Assembly (NCBI GenBank): GCA_005887925.1
Contig: VBLP01000157.1
Coordinates: 5,048-45,968, forward strand
Origin: Deltaproteobacteria bacterium
GTDB taxonomy: Bacteria; Myxococcota_A; Polyangia; Haliangiales; Haliangiaceae
DNA length: 40,921 nt
Direction of reading: 5' to 3'
Shown here: in pieces, positions 16,918 through 25,584 of the stretch
How positions within the stretch are numbered: the first letter of the stretch is position 1
Layout of the letters: each line of letters starts with the position of its first letter
The notes under the pieces: model-generated
The model's input: the letters and a program-made list of their open reading frames with translations, nothing else
The model's database searches: none
What the model was told of the DNA's origin: nothing
Made by a program: the position numbers and the translations under genes

Positions 16918-17339
16918 GGAGCATGAACGCGGTGCGGACCTGCGCTATTCGAGGATCCCGCCTTGCGCGCGCGGCTCGACTTTCCGCCGGTGCTGCTCGC
17001 TGGCTCGGGGCCGGAGGCGAGGCCGCCGCGCCCGCGTCGCTCTTGAGAAAGCCCGGCGGGCGCGATCCTCGGCACACGCGCTCGCCATGCGCGGGTGACA
17101 ACCCTCGACGAGAGTTCTGCGCGTTTCGCGCGCCCGGACGGAGCTACGAGAGGCACGATTCGTGCTCCTCGTCGCCAGTACGATGCTGCTCGTCTACGGG
17201 CATCGTCTCGACGATCCTCCATGTTGCGACCGACCTCGTCGCGAACCCGTCCTGGTCGCGTTCGTGGGGTGGGTGGTTGACGCTGACGGTAGCGCTGCTG
17301 CGGACACCGAACGCGGCCAGAGAAACTAGGTAGGTAGCC
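16918..17339. other. 422-base gap with a possible membrane-protein remnant
   Basis: No intact gene. Near 17205-17335 the plus strand encodes GIVSTILHVATDLVANPSW, which resembles the start of the DUF998 protein that follows, so a decayed second copy is possible. This rests on a short stretch and is weak. The rest probably holds promoters for the divergent flanking genes. Confidence 0.35.
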
Positions 17340-17993
17340 ATGCTGCGACGGATCTTGCTCGCCTGCGGAATCCTGGGCTCGCTGCTCTACGTTGGTATCG
17401 ACGTCATCGCTGCGATCGGGTACCCCGAGTACCACAGCTTCACCTCGCGCGTGATCAGCGAGCTGATGGCCCGTGGCGCGCCGACCGAACACCTGGTCGA
17501 TCCGCTGTTCCTGCTGTACGACGTGCTCGTGCTCGCGTTCGCTGTGGGCGTCTGGATGTCGCGCGCCGCGACGCGCCTTCGCCTCGCGGCTGCGTTGCTC
17601 GCCGCCTACGCGGTGCTCGGGTCGCTCGGGCCGACCATCGCCGAGATGAACCTGCGGGGAAGCGGCGGGCCGAAGAGCGCTGACATCCTGCACATCGCGC
17701 TCACCATGGTGTTGGTCATCCTCATGCTGGCGACGATGGTGCTCGTTTACTCGTATGCGACCATGGCGATCATGGCCCTGTTCGGGGTCCTGACCTCGTT
17801 CGCGATGCGCGGCGTCGACACCGGCGAGCCGACGCCGTGGGTCGGGCTGCTCGAGCGCATCGACATCGGCGCGTTCTTGCTCTGGGAAGCGCTGCTCGCG
17901 ATCACGCTGCTGCAAAACCAGGCCGGCATGGGCGTGACAGCGATGCAAGGGCCCGGCACCGAGATGCCGCAGTCGCCGCTGCCCGCCAGGTAG
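17340..17993 (+). CDS. DUF998-family integral membrane protein
   Basis: The 217-residue protein has about six membrane helices and the DUF998 pattern. The first helix is ILLACGILGSLLYVGIDVIAA, followed by a segment like SFTSRVISELMARGAPT. Later come LHIALTMVLVILM and the C-terminal EPTPWVGLLERIDIGAFLLWEALLAI. DUF998 proteins are bacterial membrane proteins without an assigned function. The loop between the helices at about 140-150 seems short compared with relatives, so a few residues may be missing. The start has a modest AGGTAGG ribosome-binding site. Confidence 0.75.
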   Translation: MLRRILLACGILGSLLYVGIDVIAAIGYPEYHSFTSRVISELMARGAPTEHLVDPLFLLYDVLVLAFAVGVWMSRAATRLRLAAALLAAYAVLGSLGPTIAEMNLRGSGGPKSADILHIALTMVLVILMLATMVLVYSYATMAIMALFGVLTSFAMRGVDTGEPTPWVGLLERIDIGAFLLWEALLAITLLQNQAGMGVTAMQGPGTEMPQSPLPAR

Positions 17994-18362
17994 ACCCGGC
18001 CGCAGCGAGCGAGCGCAGCGCCTACCGAACCGAATCAGCAGCTGCCCGTACGCTCGTGTCGGCTTTGCCTCAGAATTGCCCCGGAGCGCTGAATTCTGAG
18101 GCAACCGCGCCAATTCTGAGGCAGCGCATTTGACGCGGCACGGCACGCTATGGGTAGAGTTCTCGGTCCGCATCCGGGACGTGCTTGGCGCGCAGCTGGA
18201 GCCTGTCCGAGCTGGACGAGCAGGGGGCGAATGTCGAACGCTCCCGCCTCGGACTCGGCGCACGCTGCCGAACAATACGACGGGCAACCCTTATGCATCG
18301 GGTCAGGTCGGGTCGGGTCGGAACCTTACGACCTTACGCGGCAAGCAAAGTGGTCTGAATCG
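17994..18362. other. 369-base intergenic stretch with IS-end-like repeats
   Basis: The only structure I see is the group of AATTCTGAGGCA repeats at 18065-18123. Open frames here show no family pattern. It separates the DUF998 gene from the end of the convergent DUF4276 gene. Confidence 0.6.
18065..18123. repeat. Three copies of AATTCTGAGGCA, one inverted
   Basis: TTGCCTCAGAATT at 18065-18077 is the exact reverse complement of AATTCTGAGGCAA at 18092-18104, and AATTCTGAGGCA recurs at 18112-18123. Closely spaced, repeated 12-13-mers are characteristic of the ends of IS21-type elements, where IstA binds several sites. An istB remnant at 21065-21364 supports a past IS21 insertion, though joining the two is an inference. 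A protein-binding operator is the alternative. Confidence 0.5.
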
Positions 18363-19037
18363 TCATCGGGACGAAACGCCGCGTCGCGATGAGTGTTTCC
18401 GAACTCGTGATCGCGGTTGTCGACGCGGCTGTGGATCCCTATCCCCACTCTGGGAAGCCAGTGAACTCACAGCAACGAAGAAGTTGCGAAGGTCTGCAAA
18501 CGACTGGCACCTCTGCGCGCACAACTCCAGATCGACTACTTCGGCTAGCCGAGGATTGTCGTTGGTTGAGTACAGCGGTTTTCCGCCGACGTCGCACGAA
18601 AGTCGCTGCAACGCCTCCTTTGGCTTCATCTTCAAATGCGGCGAAGGTGTAGCACTACCCTTTCCTTTGCCGATACGTTTTATCAGCTTCGGATCGGACC
18701 ACCACCATGCCTCCATTTCTTCCACGGGGATACATATTGTGCGTTGAACACCGGCTGGTACTGCAAAGCCATTTAGACGAGCGCGGAGGGCCTCCTCGTC
18801 GTTTAATTGCATGTTCCGACCGAGGTCCAAATCGTGAATGATGACGATGAAGTTGCATCCGTCTCGCGCTAGATCGCGCATCCATCGCTCCGCTTTCCGT
18901 CGAAGCGTTCCACATCCGTTATCCGCTCGCGCGTGAACCGTAACGTTGTTTCTCGCAAGGAACCGACGCGCAAGAACACGCACAGTATCACAATCGGTTT
19001 TGTCCTCGGCAAGAACACCGAAGCGCGGCTCAGTCAT
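18363..19037 (-). CDS. DUF4276 protein, TOPRIM-like partner of the adjacent ATPase
   Basis: Counting from ATG 19037 the product has 224 residues. It starts FGVLAEDKTDCDTVRVLARRFL, where E11 takes the place of the first TOPRIM acidic residue. HDLD at 68-71 supplies the DxD pair, and PVEEMEAWWWSDP near 105-116 is a DUF4276 hallmark. These are the features of Mg2+-dependent TOPRIM-like nucleases such as RloB and AriB. The last 30 residues are Arg/Ser-rich and unlike the core. Its start lies inside the end of the ATPase gene (8-base overlap), so they form one unit. The base composition is visibly lower in GC than the flanks, which suggests horizontal gain. Confidence 0.75.
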   Translation of the reverse strand: MTEPRFGVLAEDKTDCDTVRVLARRFLARNNVTVHARADNGCGTLRRKAERWMRDLARDGCNFIVIIHDLDLGRNMQLNDEEALRARLNGFAVPAGVQRTICIPVEEMEAWWWSDPKLIKRIGKGKGSATPSPHLKMKPKEALQRLSCDVGGKPLYSTNDNPRLAEVVDLELCAQRCQSFADLRNFFVAVSSLASQSGDRDPQPRRQPRSRVRKHSSRRGVSSR

Positions 19038-20245
19038 CGATACCGCCGCTGAACATAAACTCTCCAAGTGTCCCATCGTCGCAAAGGTAGTCCTTCAAGC
19101 GAGTGAACTGTTCAGGGCTCAGAGTCGCAATGGATGTTATATTATTCACTCTCCGGACCAAGCGCAACTCATCTGGCTTCGATTGTGAAACAACATCAGG
19201 CGAGTGAGTTGATACAACCACCTGCCTTTGTAAGGAGTACGAATCCACCTCGTTAAGAAGTTTCCGAAGTAGACCGGGATGTATCGAGGTTTCCGGCTCC
19301 TCAATCAAGAGCAGTCTTCCTGTAGGGCTCACCAACACAGCTAGGATCTCCGCAGCCCTAAGGGTGCCATCTGACAGACAGCCAAAATTGACCTTGTCGA
19401 CCGATAGGATTCCCACGTCTCTAGCCGCAGCATCTGGAGTGGACGGAGCAACAGCCTTGGGTAAGACGGTCGGTTGAAGTTTCTTCCACAACCCCAACCG
19501 TCTGCCCAAGGCGTCATATTCGTCAAATCTCTCGCGGTCCGATTCAAACCAAGTCAAAATGCTACGAGCGACGAATTCGACACGATAATCGGGTCCGTGC
19601 GCGTGCGGAGGAAACCACAAGTTTCTATTATTCGGCTCGCGCATGAGAAACAACTCCGTGCGCGACTCCGATCTGCGAGGGACGCCGGCGCTTACTCGCC
19701 TAACGCGTCCTAGAATCTCTCGAACGATCAGGAGTTCGGTGGGCACATGAACAGAGGCTGCCGGAGCTACACCCAATAACCCGACGCCCTGTTCTAACTT
19801 GATCTCCTGTCCGCCAACCGTAGCGACACCATTATCCACTCTCCACAGCACATCCTGTGGCGCCGACAGATCGGTGCACCTTTCGGTCCAATCCCAAACG
19901 ACCCCGCCCTGGCTGCTAGGATCCTCTTCGACCGAGGCGTTGCGAGAGGCGCGCTCGAACGAGTAGTTGAGGTGCTGGGGGCCGCACTGAATTTCACAAC
20001 TGAATGACGTGATGCCCAGGTGCCGACGAAACGTTCAATGATTCGAGGAAAAGAGATTTGCCTGCGCCGTTGCGACCAACGAGCACTGTCCGCTTGGATT
20101 CAAGTTTTAGATGGACACTGCCGCCAAGCGCGCCGTCTGCGATCGACACAGTCGTAAGCCTCGCGTCCTCCCGGCTCGGCGAGCGAACCGTCTTTCGCTT
20201 TTGCGACTCGCTCACTTGGACCCGCCTGTAACTTGGCTTGAACAC
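19030..20245 (-). pseudogene. Frameshifted SMC/ABC-type ATPase of a two-gene defence-like module
   Basis: The N-terminal part (GTG 20245) carries Walker A LVGRNGAGKS and stops at TGA 19996-19994. The rest is open in another frame from about 20034 downstream: FSCEIQCGPQHLNYSFE, then GVVWDWTERC. It contains the ABC-like signature region SDGTLRAAEILAVL, Walker B RLLLIEEPETS and the switch His in VVSTHSPDVV. All ATPase parts are therefore present but split over two frames, with a missing segment probable around 19990-20035. ATPases of this type sit beside TOPRIM nucleases in RloAB, PARIS and OLD-like systems, sensing phage factors and controlling the nuclease. Here the DUF4276 gene follows with overlap. 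If the frameshift is real, the module is dead. Confidence 0.75.
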
Positions 20246-20612
20246 CGCCGAAACAAGGGTCTTCCAAACGGCTTACGGCTTCGCGCGGCGAGCATCTCCG
20301 ACACCTTCTGAACACAACCACCCGGCTGCGGGAGCTTACGCCTCCATGTATCGTTCCTCGTTGCTTCACGACCCATTCCGGGCACCTTCCCATCCCCTCG
20401 CGTTGAGTTCCAGAAATACGAGGTCGATTCTACCCGCGCGTCGCGGGCGAACGTCTGAGCTGTGCGTCTTCGTCGCAGTTTCTGGCGCACGGGGCGCACG
20501 ATGATAACATCCGCTTTTTTCCGCAAGTTCAAGCGTCGCGCAGCGTATGGGCTGCGGGAGTTACACCTCGTCCCAAATGTAAGAATAACTACAGTTGGAG
20601 GTGCTAAGATAG
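20246..20612. other. 367-base upstream region of the ATPase module
   Basis: Lower-GC sequence with a candidate minus-strand promoter at 20504-20532. A 54-codon minus-strand frame, from the ATG in MGREATRNDTWRRKLPQPGG (near 20373) to TGA 20214-20212, overlaps the ATPase start. It is basic and Arg-rich but unlike anything I know, so I do not call it a gene. Confidence 0.4.
20504..20532 (-). promoter_or_regulatory. Candidate promoter for the ATPase-DUF4276 unit
   Basis: On the minus strand, TTGAAC (20532-20527) and TGTTAT (20509-20504) are separated by 17 bases and surrounded by A-rich sequence that stands out in this GC-rich DNA. Each box matches 4 of 6 bases of the sigma-70 consensus. The distance to the ATPase start is about 260 bases, so a leader or a small gene would lie between. 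Confidence 0.4.
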
Positions 20613-20883
20613 CTAGAGGGTCGGCACCTCCGCCACGACGCGGTAGCGCGCCCCGTCGACCCGCTCGACGAAGCCGCGACGCTTCGCGGCGTCGAGCCAG
20701 CGGGACACGGTCTTCGGCGCCGTGCCGAGCCCGCTGGGCGATCTCGCGCGGCGGCAGCGGGGTGCCCGCCACCTGCATCACGCGCAGCATCTCGCGCTCG
20801 TGCTCGCGGTCGGCGCCCTGCGCCTGCGCCGCGTTGGCCTTGGGCTTGTCGAGCGCGGCGACCTGGCGATCGAGGTCGGCCAT
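20613..20883 (-). pseudogene. Small winged-helix-type DNA-binding protein with a one-base frameshift
   Basis: From ATG 20883 the frame encodes MADLDRQVAALDKPKANAAQ and a helix-turn-helix start: EMLRVMQVAGTPLPPREIAQR. The sequence then continues in the next frame as LGTAPKTVSRWLDAAKRRGF and VERVDGARYRVVAEVPTL to TAG at 20613-20615. Removing one base from the CGGGCT near 20735 restores a continuous 89-residue protein with an intact recognition helix (PKTVSRWLDAAKRRG) and wing. A single-base lesion in a G run is also the commonest sequencing error, so this gene may be functional. It lies upstream of the ATPase module in the same direction and could be its regulator. Confidence 0.65.
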
Positions 20884-21064
20884 CTCTAGCCCCAAAAGAA
20901 GCGATCAAAGGGGCCTGACACTTGGTCGAGTAGCCTTGGACGCATGCTGTTGATGGTGGAGAATTTCCGTAGAGATCTGACGGTCGAGCCGATCACCGGC
21001 GTGTCGTGGCCGACCGCCGATCCTGTCGGCCCCGGTCGTTCTCACGGTCCGACGGCGCGAGTGA

Positions 21065-21364
21065 TCAGCTCCGCTTGCGGCGTGACCGGCTTGGTGGCGG
21101 GTCGGGGCGATCGGTATCGAGTCGATGCTTGTCGCGCCAGGACTCGCCGAGGATCTCGACACGGTGGCAGTGCTGAGCAAACCGGTCGACGAGCGCGACG
21201 ACACACGCGGCGCCCGGGAACGTGGTGCCCCATTGCTTGAACGCGAGGTTGGTCGAGATGATCGTAGAACGCTGCTCGTGGCGGCGGCTGATGATGTTGT
21301 AGAGTAGCTCCGCGGCTCGCGAGTCGCAGGGGAGGTAGCCTAGGATTGCAGTCGGTCGGATCAT
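21065..21364 (-). pseudogene. istB: C-terminal fragment of an IstB helper ATPase (IS21 family)
   Basis: The frame reads ILGYLPCDSRAAELLYNIIS, RRHEQRSTIISTNLAFKQWG and FPGAACVVALVDRFAQHCHR, ending soon after ESWRDKH. This is the strongly conserved C-terminal third of IstB after Walker B, including the sensor region STNLAFKQW. The Walker A half and all of IstA are absent. IstB loads the IS21 transposase on target DNA, and the fragment alone is not functional. It abuts a Cys-rich fragment at 21360-21704. Confidence 0.88.
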
Positions 21365-21704
21365 CGTCGTGGCTCCCGCCGTTGGCCTCGACTGCGCCGT
21401 CCATCGGCGAGAGCGGACCCTTCGGCAACCACACGCTGCTCGACGGGACCAGTATTTCGGAACCCTGATCCATCACGCGCGGTGCTGCGCACTTGCGCAG
21501 CTCACGATTGCGATCGCGGTGATCCTCACGCCCCTCAGGCGAGCCCTGGTACGTCGCACGCGCTGCGCTCTTCTGCGCTGCACGCGCTGGAACACGACAG
21601 TCATCCCCGCAGTAGGTCTGTCCTCGATAGCAGCAGCGGCAAATCGCGAACAGGTGAAGGCAACGTCCGCACCGCTCGAGGCGAAGCAGCAACTTGTCGT
21701 CCAT
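21360..21704 (-). pseudogene. Cys-rich zinc-ribbon protein fragment next to the IS remnant
   Basis: The minus-strand frame starts MDDKLLLRLERCGRCLHLFA, then ICRCCYRGQTYCGDDCR, so seven Cys lie in the first 36 residues. It continues AARATYQGSPEGREDHRDRN and VMDQGSEILVPSSSVWLP. From memory, proteins with C-x2-C ... CxRGQxYC and a following YQ...GR..H..R region occur next to transposase genes in proteobacteria, with no assigned role. The reading frame then runs into the istB fragment in a different frame, so the original right-hand part has been replaced. Confidence 0.6.
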
Positions 21705-22818
21705 CGGTCTCCGACCGCGGAGACGACAAACTTGCCCGCGACGCCAACTCCGAGCATCGTGTGCTCACAGCCGGCGTCCATCGGCTGAGGGTCTCGGGCG
21801 GATACCCGGGACCCTCGTTCTTTTGGGCGTCCTCACGGCCTGTAATCTTACCGGCGCGATCGCCGATGCCGCGACTATCCTGCCGACTGTCGCCACCGGC
21901 GACGGTGCGTACCAGATCCACCGGATCAACGGGCCCTGTGCAGCGCTCGACGAGCAACTGCGCCAGGCCGCGCCACGTGAACCTACGCGCTGCCCTCGAA
22001 GTGCTGCACGCGCGGACACGGCGGGCATCTGCAGCCGCGACACGCCAGCGCTTGGACATCGGTGAGCGATGGCTCTCTCCGGAGCGCCGAACGGACGACC
22101 CTCGAGACCGCGAACGCAGGCCTGCCGATCGAAGCCGCGACGATCCGATACAGGGCTCGAGCGCATCGCAAGATTCCCCTACCTCCGTCTCACGGCGGGT
22201 AGAGCCATCATCCACCGTAGACGACGCGCCCGCCATGTGCACCCTGCTTTGGCATCGAGTCCTGATCGGTGCGGTCACGGCGAGCGACAGCGACTGGCGA
22301 GGCGGCGCGGCCAGGGCGAGGCCGGCGGCGGCCTGGCGCGAACGGCGGCGGCCAGCGCGCGATGGCGGCTTTGCGTGCTCGCGGTGGGGCGCCCGGCCGG
22401 CGGCCACAGCGAACGGCACGCCCGGCGTGCCCCGGCAGTCCCCAGAGGTCCTCTCGCACAGCCTGCGGCCGTTCACGCGGCCGAAGGCGGCAGTGCACGG
22501 GTGGCGAGACCGGGCAGCTGGGACCTAATTCAGCGAGCGCTGATTCCGACGAAGATCAGGCTCAGATCCCGTTGCCAAAGTTTCGCCACTACCAGCGGGA
22601 TCCAGCGGTCCGCGGCGGTCCCCAGCGGGATCGGACTCCCGTCCAAGTGCCTGAGAGGCTTGCACAGCGTCGTCGACAATCAGGTTTCTCTCAGGTGCTT
22701 GTCCGGTGTCCGGCCGGATTTCGGACAGCCGTCCGGTAGTCGGACAAGACGGTCGTGCAAGTGTGCTGAATCAGCTGGGCGATTGTCGGCGCGGAGTTTG
22801 CTGTGGTGGCGCGCGATG
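21705..22818. other. 1.1-kb stretch of eroded sequence without a recognisable gene
   Basis: Open frames on both strands are numerous but none shows family motifs or a convincing start. Given the IS fragments on its left I read it as mobile-element debris. Near the right end are an imperfect inverted repeat (AAGTGCCTGAGAG near 22646 with CTCTCAGGTGCTT near 22688) and the hairpin at 22698-22748. Confidence 0.6.
22698..22748. terminator. Nested hairpin downstream of nrdJ
   Basis: CTTGTCCG (22698-22705) pairs with CGGACAAG (22741-22748), and inside lie further GTCCGG/CCGGAC units and the palindrome TCCGGCCGGA (22709-22718). It sits about 70-120 bases past the nrdJ stop on the minus strand. It resembles the hairpin at 2576-2611: 24 of 27 central bases agree by eye. 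No T-tract is present. Confidence 0.5.
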
Positions 22819-24633
22819 TCAACCACAAATGGACCAGCCGCAATGCCGGCACAATCGACAACCGCTTTGAACGATCAGCTGGGAGCCGCACTCGGGGCAG
22901 CGTGGGGAGGCGGCGATGACCGGGCTCCGCCCGCCGGTGACGAGGACCTGGCCTTCGCGGCTGCCGTCCCGATAGACGGTGATGCCCTTGCAGCCGAGCT
23001 CGTAGGCGAGCTGGTAGGCGGCCTTGACGTCGCGTGGGGTGGCGGCGTGCCGGAGGTTGATGGTCTTGCTGACAGCGGCGTGAACGTGGCGCTGGAAGGC
23101 GGCCTGCATGCGGACGTGCATGGCGACGTCGACGTCGTGGGCGGTGGGGAACAGGCGCTGGACGTCGTCGGGGACGTCGGAGCGGCCGCGGATGCCGCCG
23201 TGGAGGGCGACGGCGGCGAACAGGTCGTCGGAGCCGAAGCCGCGCTCGGCGGCGAGCCGGCGGAACTGGGGATTGATCTCGGACAGCTCGGCGCCGTCGA
23301 GGACGTTACGGTGATAGGCGAGCGCGTAGAATGGTTCGATGCCGCTGGCACAGCCGGCGATGATGCTGATGGTGCCGGTCGGGGCGATGGTGGTGGTGGT
23401 CGAGTTGCGGAGCGGACGGTGGCCGGCGCGATCCCACCGCGAGCCGCGCCAGGCCGGGAATGGTCCGCGCCGCTCGGCGAGGGCGGCCGAGGCTGCCAGC
23501 GACTCGCGTTCGAGGAACTCGGCGACTCGTTCGGCGAGCTGGATGGCGCCTTCGGAGTCGTAGGCGATGCCGAGCGCGGCGAGCGCGTCGGCCCAGCCCA
23601 TGATGCCCAGGCCGATCTTGCGCGTGGCCACGGTGGTGCGCTCGATGTCGGGCAGCGGATAGCGGTTGGCATCGATGACGTCGTCGAGGAAACGGACGGC
23701 GTGGTGGATCGCGACGCCGAGCCGCGGCCAGTCGAGCTCACCGGTGACGACGAAGCGACCGATGTCGATCGAGCCGAGCGTGCAGGACTCGAACGGCAAG
23801 AGGGGTTGTTCGCCGCAAGGGTTTGTCGCCTCGATCGCGCCGAGATCGGGAGTGGGATGGGTGTCGTTGATCCGGTCGATGAACACGACGCCGGGGTCGC
23901 CGCACGCCCACGCGGCGTTGGCGATCGCGTCGAACACGCGGCGCGCGTCGAGCTGCGCGGTGACCGCGCCGGTGCGCGGATTGACCAGGTCGTGGGTCGT
24001 GCCGGCGTGGACGGCGGCCATGAACGCGTCGGTCACCGCCACCGAGAGGTTGAAGTTCCGCATCCGAGATGGATCGAGCTTGATCGAGATGAACTCGAGG
24101 ATGTCCGGGTGGTCGACGCGCAGGACGCCCATGTTGGCGCCGCGGCGCGTCCCGCCCTGCTTGATCGCCTCGGTCGCCACATCGAACACCTGCATCAGCG
24201 ACACGGGTCCCGATGCGGTCCCGCCGGTGGAGGCGACGAGGTCGCCGGCGGGGCGAAGCCGGGAGAACGAGAAGCCGGTGCCGCCACCGGTCTTCTGGAT
24301 CTCGGCGGCCCAGCGCACGGCCTCGAACACGCCGGTGGTGGAGTCCTCGACGGGAACGACGAAGCACGCGGCGAGCTGGCCGAGGGGCCGGCCGGCGTTC
24401 ATGAGGGTGGGCGAGTTGGGGAGGAACTCGAGCGCGGACATCATGCGCTCGAAGGCTTCGCGGGCTGCGGCGACCTCGGCGGCGCTGTAGCCCATGGCGG
24501 CCTCGGCGGCGGCGACGTGCGCGGCGACGCGGTGGAACAGCTGGTCGGGGGTCTCGATCACGACGCCGCGGTGGCGCACCAGGTAGCGAGCGCGGAGGAC
24601 CGCGAGCGCGTTGTCGGTGAGCGTCGCCAGCAC
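22819..24633 (-). CDS. nrdJ: Adenosylcobalamin-dependent (class II) ribonucleotide reductase
   Basis: The 604-residue protein converts ribonucleotides to deoxyribonucleotides with coenzyme B12, independent of oxygen. Visible active-site features are the first redox Cys (C90, in LAACFVVP), the NPCGEQ motif with C273 and E275, GGGTGFSFSRLRP and GTRRGANMG. The phosphate-site sequence PTGTISIIAG is also present. The C-terminus carries a Cys-rich ribbon (CPECGSQL and CRLCRHCGWSIC) that serves as the redox tail and zinc site. The frame remains open far upstream, but the family N-terminus (LTDNALAVLRARYL) begins at GTG 24633, which is the only start near it. The gene starts back to back with an opposite gene at the palindrome CACGTG. 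It looks complete and is probably a single-gene unit. Confidence 0.95.
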   Translation of the reverse strand: MLATLTDNALAVLRARYLVRHRGVVIETPDQLFHRVAAHVAAAEAAMGYSAAEVAAAREAFERMMSALEFLPNSPTLMNAGRPLGQLAACFVVPVEDSTTGVFEAVRWAAEIQKTGGGTGFSFSRLRPAGDLVASTGGTASGPVSLMQVFDVATEAIKQGGTRRGANMGVLRVDHPDILEFISIKLDPSRMRNFNLSVAVTDAFMAAVHAGTTHDLVNPRTGAVTAQLDARRVFDAIANAAWACGDPGVVFIDRINDTHPTPDLGAIEATNPCGEQPLLPFESCTLGSIDIGRFVVTGELDWPRLGVAIHHAVRFLDDVIDANRYPLPDIERTTVATRKIGLGIMGWADALAALGIAYDSEGAIQLAERVAEFLERESLAASAALAERRGPFPAWRGSRWDRAGHRPLRNSTTTTIAPTGTISIIAGCASGIEPFYALAYHRNVLDGAELSEINPQFRRLAAERGFGSDDLFAAVALHGGIRGRSDVPDDVQRLFPTAHDVDVAMHVRMQAAFQRHVHAAVSKTINLRHAATPRDVKAAYQLAYELGCKGITVYRDGSREGQVLVTGGRSPVIAASPRCPECGSQLIVQSGCRLCRHCGWSICG

Positions 24634-25584
24634 GTGCGCACCGTACGATCCGCGGCATGGTCGCGCAACCGACCCCGACGATGTCTGGCGTTGCTGGTCG
24701 TGCTGGTCCTTCTGGTGCTGATCGCGCTGGCGGCCCGGGTCGACGCGGCGCCGGCGGCCAATCCGATCGACCTGGCGGTGCGCTATGCGGATGCGCTCAC
24801 GGGTGCCGAGCTCGATGCCGATGGCGCGCGAGGGCTGCACGACCGGGTCATGCGCGATGTGCGCAATGACGACGAGGAGGAGGAGGGTGACGACGACGAG
24901 GAGGACGAGGAGACGGCCGCGCTCGCCGGAGCCATCGGCGAGATCGATCACTGCGCCGACGAGGAGGAGGACCTCGACGGCGGCGGTGACGCCCACGACG
25001 ACGATGATGGGCGAGGCGGTAGCGGTCACCGCGGCGAAGACGTCACCGCTGGCCACGAGGACGACATCGCGGATCGGATCCTCGACGGCAACGCCCGATC
25101 GACCGGCGCCGGCGATACCAGCGATACCGTTGCGGAGGCCCGCGGAGGGGTTCCGGCGGATGATTTCCTTGCGGGGCCACCGGATGAGGACGCTGTACGG
25201 GAGAGCAACGGGCTCGCAGAGGATGCGGCGCGGCAGCTCACGGAGAACGCCGAGTCGGCGCTGGCCGAGGATGCCGAGCTGGCGCCGGCGGAAGGCGGCG
25301 AGCTGGCGCTCGCGACCGATGGAGACGATGCCGAGCCGGGTGCGCTGGCGATGCTCGACGCGGAGCTGGATCCCGGGGAGCCGACCGCGGGTGCCGACGC
25401 CAGCGCGGCGGCCTCGACGGCGGGCGCAGCGGAGGTCTACGAGCAGTGGATGCGGCATCGCCGGCCGTCGCCGTGGGGGCGCCTCGACGTGGGCGTGGCG
25501 TGGCGGTGTCGCTGGAGCGAGCCGATGCACGCGCCGGCCAACCGCTACAACGAGATCTGGCTCGTCGCGACGTGGAGGCGGTGA
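24634..25584 (+). CDS. Exported protein with a long acidic low-complexity middle, function unknown
   Basis: If GTG 24634 is used the product has 316 residues. It has a basic start (NRPRRC), one hydrophobic stretch (LALLVVLVLLVLIALAARVDA), an ordered piece (PIDLAVRYADALTGAELDAD) and then nearly 200 residues very rich in Asp, Glu, Ala and Gly. The last 45 residues look folded and beta-rich (WGRLDVGVAWRCRW, NEIWLVATWRR). TTG 24691 or GTG 24700 are alternative starts. The stop overlaps the start of the next gene (TGATG at 25582-25586), so the two proteins probably act together in the envelope. The acidic middle could bind cations, or could be spacer sequence. No known domain recognised. Confidence 0.6.
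   Translation: MRTVRSAAWSRNRPRRCLALLVVLVLLVLIALAARVDAAPAANPIDLAVRYADALTGAELDADGARGLHDRVMRDVRNDDEEEEGDDDEEDEETAALAGAIGEIDHCADEEEDLDGGGDAHDDDDGRGGSGHRGEDVTAGHEDDIADRILDGNARSTGAGDTSDTVAEARGGVPADDFLAGPPDEDAVRESNGLAEDAARQLTENAESALAEDAELAPAEGGELALATDGDDAEPGALAMLDAELDPGEPTAGADASAAASTAGAAEVYEQWMRHRRPSPWGRLDVGVAWRCRWSEPMHAPANRYNEIWLVATWRR

Noticed and set aside
17205-17335. A second complete DUF998 gene
   Set aside because: Only about 20 residues resemble the family start and the frame ends before the next helix.
20212-20380. Small basic gene overlapping the ATPase start
   Set aside because: No family resemblance and only a modest ribosome-binding site; kept as a note in the gap entry.
22069-24633. 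Very long plus-strand open frame across the nrdJ region
   Set aside because: It is the antisense shadow of nrdJ in GC-rich DNA. Only its last part (from about 24634) has features of a gene.
24850-25400. Reading the acidic segment as a minus-strand membrane protein
   Set aside because: The minus-strand hydrophobic runs are simply the complement of Asp/Glu codons. The plus strand has a signal peptide, a folded end and a coupled neighbour.
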